From: an archaeon
GTDB taxonomy: Archaea; Thermoproteota; Nitrososphaeria; Nitrososphaerales; CADDZS01
DNA: 7,713 bases
Direction: 5' to 3'
NCBI GenBank assembly: GCA_021806865.1
Contig: JAKAPU010000132.1
Location: 1-7,713 of the forward strand
The first letter of the stretch is position 1. Each line of letters begins with the position of its first letter. The translations under genes and the position numbers were made by a program. Below, one piece after another: positions 6,227 to 7,713 of this stretch. The notes under the pieces are model-generated. The model was not told where the DNA came from. It saw only the letters and a program-made list of their open reading frames with translations, and did not search any database.

Positions 6227-6928
6227 ATGAGCCTTGATCATAGCGAGTTCGCGGCCCAGATTGCTGGCGACGTTGTGATCAGCGAGAACCCAGGCGACAC
6301 GATGCGCAAGTGGCGTGAGCGGATAGCCGTTAGGCAGGCCGTCGTTGCGAAGGAAATGGGTCTTTCACCTTCGGTCCTGAGTGATTACGAAAGCGGGAGG
6401 CGGGCTTCGCCGGGCGTCGGTTTCATTAAAAGATACGTCGAGGCGCTCGTGAAACTCGACCAGAATCACCATAGGCTCCTTGCGCACGAAGTCGAGCCTA
6501 AGGACAAGTCAGCCATACTTTCCATAGGCGAGTTTGAACACCCGATAAAGGCGCGCGACCTTGTGAAGCTTGTGGATGGACTGGTGGTTGCAGGCTCCGA
6601 GAGGCTCGACGTTGACATCTACGGATACACTGTGCTTGACTCGATAAAGACGATCTATGCACTTTCTGGATTTGATTTCTACAAGATCTATGGCGCGACT
6701 ACAGAGAGGCTCCTAGTCTTCACGAAGGTTGGCTTGGGCCGCTCGCCGATGGTGGCTATCCGAGTCGTCCACTTGAAGCCAAGGATGGTTGTTCTGCATG
6801 GCCCCAAAGAAATCGACACCGTCGGAAGGGCGCTTGCGGAAAAGGAGAGGATTATCCTGTCGCTGGCGGGCAACAGGTCCGAATCGGAGATCATCTCCAG
6901 CTTGTCCGCTTTGAGCACTGGAAAATGA
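6227..6928 (+). CDS. XRE-family transcriptional regulator, COG1709-type archaeal
   Basis: The 233-residue protein begins with an N-terminal arm (GDVVISENPGDTMRKWRE, 14-31). A Cro/CI-type helix-turn-helix follows at about 24-75, with VVAKEMGLSPSVLSDYESGR (39-58) as turn and recognition helix and the usual ending SPGVGFIKRYVEAL. The C-terminal half (about 100-215) is the domain I associate with the COG1709 archaeal regulators: GEFEHPIKARDLV, DIYGYTVLDSIK, GATTERLLVFTKVGLGRSPMVAIRV and VVLHGPKEID. It may sense a ligand, but none is known to me. The start is ATG 6227, with a TATA box in leaderless position and an inverted repeat between them. The next gene begins 10 nt after the stop, so they are likely cotranscribed and functionally linked. 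The HTH call is firm; targets are unknown. Confidence 0.88.
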   Translation: MSLDHSEFAAQIAGDVVISENPGDTMRKWRERIAVRQAVVAKEMGLSPSVLSDYESGRRASPGVGFIKRYVEALVKLDQNHHRLLAHEVEPKDKSAILSIGEFEHPIKARDLVKLVDGLVVAGSERLDVDIYGYTVLDSIKTIYALSGFDFYKIYGATTERLLVFTKVGLGRSPMVAIRVVHLKPRMVVLHGPKEIDTVGRALAEKERIILSLAGNRSESEIISSLSALSTGK

Positions 6929-6938
6929 GGAATTATTT

Positions 6939-7713
6939 TTGGCTCTTGAGGCGGCGGGGGTACTAGCTGGTGTACTCCTTATTGCTCTACTGGCAGTAAT
7001 AGCCATTCGCGTAAAAGCTATCGACGCTTCTGGGGCAGTAGCTGGTGCCCTAATAACGCTTGCAACTTTCTTTGCTGGCTGGTTCAGCTGGCTTTTTGTC
7101 ATGGTAGCATTCTTTGTAATTTCTTCAGTTCTGACTAGATTTAGGTACGACTACAAACTCTCGATCGCATCTGCTCAAGAAAAGGGTGGTACAAGATCAT
7201 GGCCAAACACAGTAGCGAACGGTCTGGTCTCTGCCCTTGCCGCGCTTGCCTACCTATATTCTCATCAGGAGCTCTTTGTTATTGTATTTCTCGGGGCCGT
7301 TAGCGTTGCAATGTCGGACACTATTGCGACCGAGGTTGGACTTCTAAGCAATTCGAAACCTCGCGCGATCACAGACCCGAGAAGATACGTAGAGCCAGGC
7401 ACGTCCGGCGGAGTCTCTTTTCTTGGAGAACTAGCCGCCACTATCTCATCGTTTTGTATAGGAATTCTTGCTATTGTTCTTCGAGTTGTGCCTTACGAAT
7501 CCAACACTGCCGTATTGGTCTTGCTCTCTGTGGTTGTTGGCGGAATCGTGGGCACAAACTTTGACAGCCTGCTAGGAGGGACCGTTCAGTCATTGAGAAA
7601 GTGCACAGTCTGCGGAGCCTTTACGGAAAATAGGTCCCACCATAATAGGGCAACAACCGTCGTTCGCGGATCAAGATTCGTTGACAATAACGTAGTCAAC
7701 TTTATCGCAATAG
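6939..7713 (+). CDS. DUF92 (COG1836/TIGR00297) family integral membrane protein, 3' end outside window
   Basis: The frame from TTG 6939 to the right edge gives 258 residues without a stop. GAGGA (6927-6931) lies 7 nt before this TTG, and no other start occurs in this frame until the ATG at 7101, inside the second membrane segment. Several hydrophobic stretches (about 7-23, 33-65, 92-107, 112-125, 165-184, 191-206) indicate a multi-pass protein. DUF92 hallmarks are AMSDTIATEVGLLS (124-137), VEPGTSGGVSFLGELAA (151-167), GTNFDSLLGGTVQ (205-217) and, at the end, CTVCG (222-226), HH (234-235) and VDNNVVNF (248-255). The near-final motif suggests only a few residues are missing. The plant relative VTE6 is a phytyl-phosphate kinase, so an isoprenoid-phosphate substrate is conceivable here, but that is inference. 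Third codon positions look more A/T-rich than in the preceding gene. Confidence 0.87.
   Translation, partial: MALEAAGVLAGVLLIALLAVIAIRVKAIDASGAVAGALITLATFFAGWFSWLFVMVAFFVISSVLTRFRYDYKLSIASAQEKGGTRSWPNTVANGLVSALAALAYLYSHQELFVIVFLGAVSVAMSDTIATEVGLLSNSKPRAITDPRRYVEPGTSGGVSFLGELAATISSFCIGILAIVLRVVPYESNTAVLVLLSVVVGGIVGTNFDSLLGGTVQSLRKCTVCGAFTENRSHHNRATTVVRGSRFVDNNVVNFIAI

Noticed and set aside
6929..6965. ATG at 6925 with a short peptide MRNYFWLLRRRGY before the DUF92 gene
   Set aside because: It stops after 13 codons, overlaps the regulator's stop, and the conserved DUF92 frame is different; TTG 6939 with GAGGA upstream explains the region better.
6713..7102. 129-codon minus-strand frame across the regulator/DUF92 junction
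   Set aside because: Ala/Ser-rich antisense product covering two well-supported genes, with no plausible domain.

Overview
The window looks like a chromosomal segment of an archaeon, most likely of the Thaumarchaeota/Nitrososphaerota or a close relative. Four things point this way. It carries the archaea-only GatDE amidotransferase and the archaeal NurA-HerA resection pair. It has two small winged-helix proteins of a style I associate with thaumarchaea. Archaeal TATA boxes (CTTAAATC) sit about 25-30 nt before start codons, so some transcripts are probably leaderless. The lineage call is from recalled family resemblance, not a search.

Layout: (1) 2-2591, + strand: the C-terminal half of gatD (cut by the left edge) and complete gatE, the two subunits that turn Glu-tRNA(Gln) into Gln-tRNA(Gln). 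(2) 2588-3130, +: a small winged-helix protein translationally coupled to gatE. (3) 3127-3549, -: a second small winged-helix protein, convergent with the first; their stop codons overlap in one CTAG. (4) 3550-3626: a compact divergent promoter region with repeated TTGCKCAW-type motifs. (5) 3627-6149, +: nurA and herA, a two-gene DNA-end-resection operon. (6) 6150-6226: a short promoter region with an inverted repeat. (7) 6227-7713, +: an XRE-type regulator of the COG1709 type followed by a DUF92 membrane protein that runs off the right edge; the latter starts at TTG and was identified by reading the frame directly.

How the parts fit: the gatDE module is housekeeping translation. NurA (nuclease) and HerA (hexameric translocase) act together with Mre11-Rad50 to make 3' overhangs for recombination; mre11 and rad50 are not in this window. 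The most interesting point is regulatory. The divergent winged-helix gene shares its promoter region with nurA-herA, and that region carries several copies of a short near-palindromic motif placed on both presumed transcription start zones. This suggests, but does not prove, a local regulator controlling both itself and the resection operon. The rest of the window looks like ordinary conserved chromosomal content. I saw no mobile elements, CRISPR arrays, tRNA or rRNA genes.
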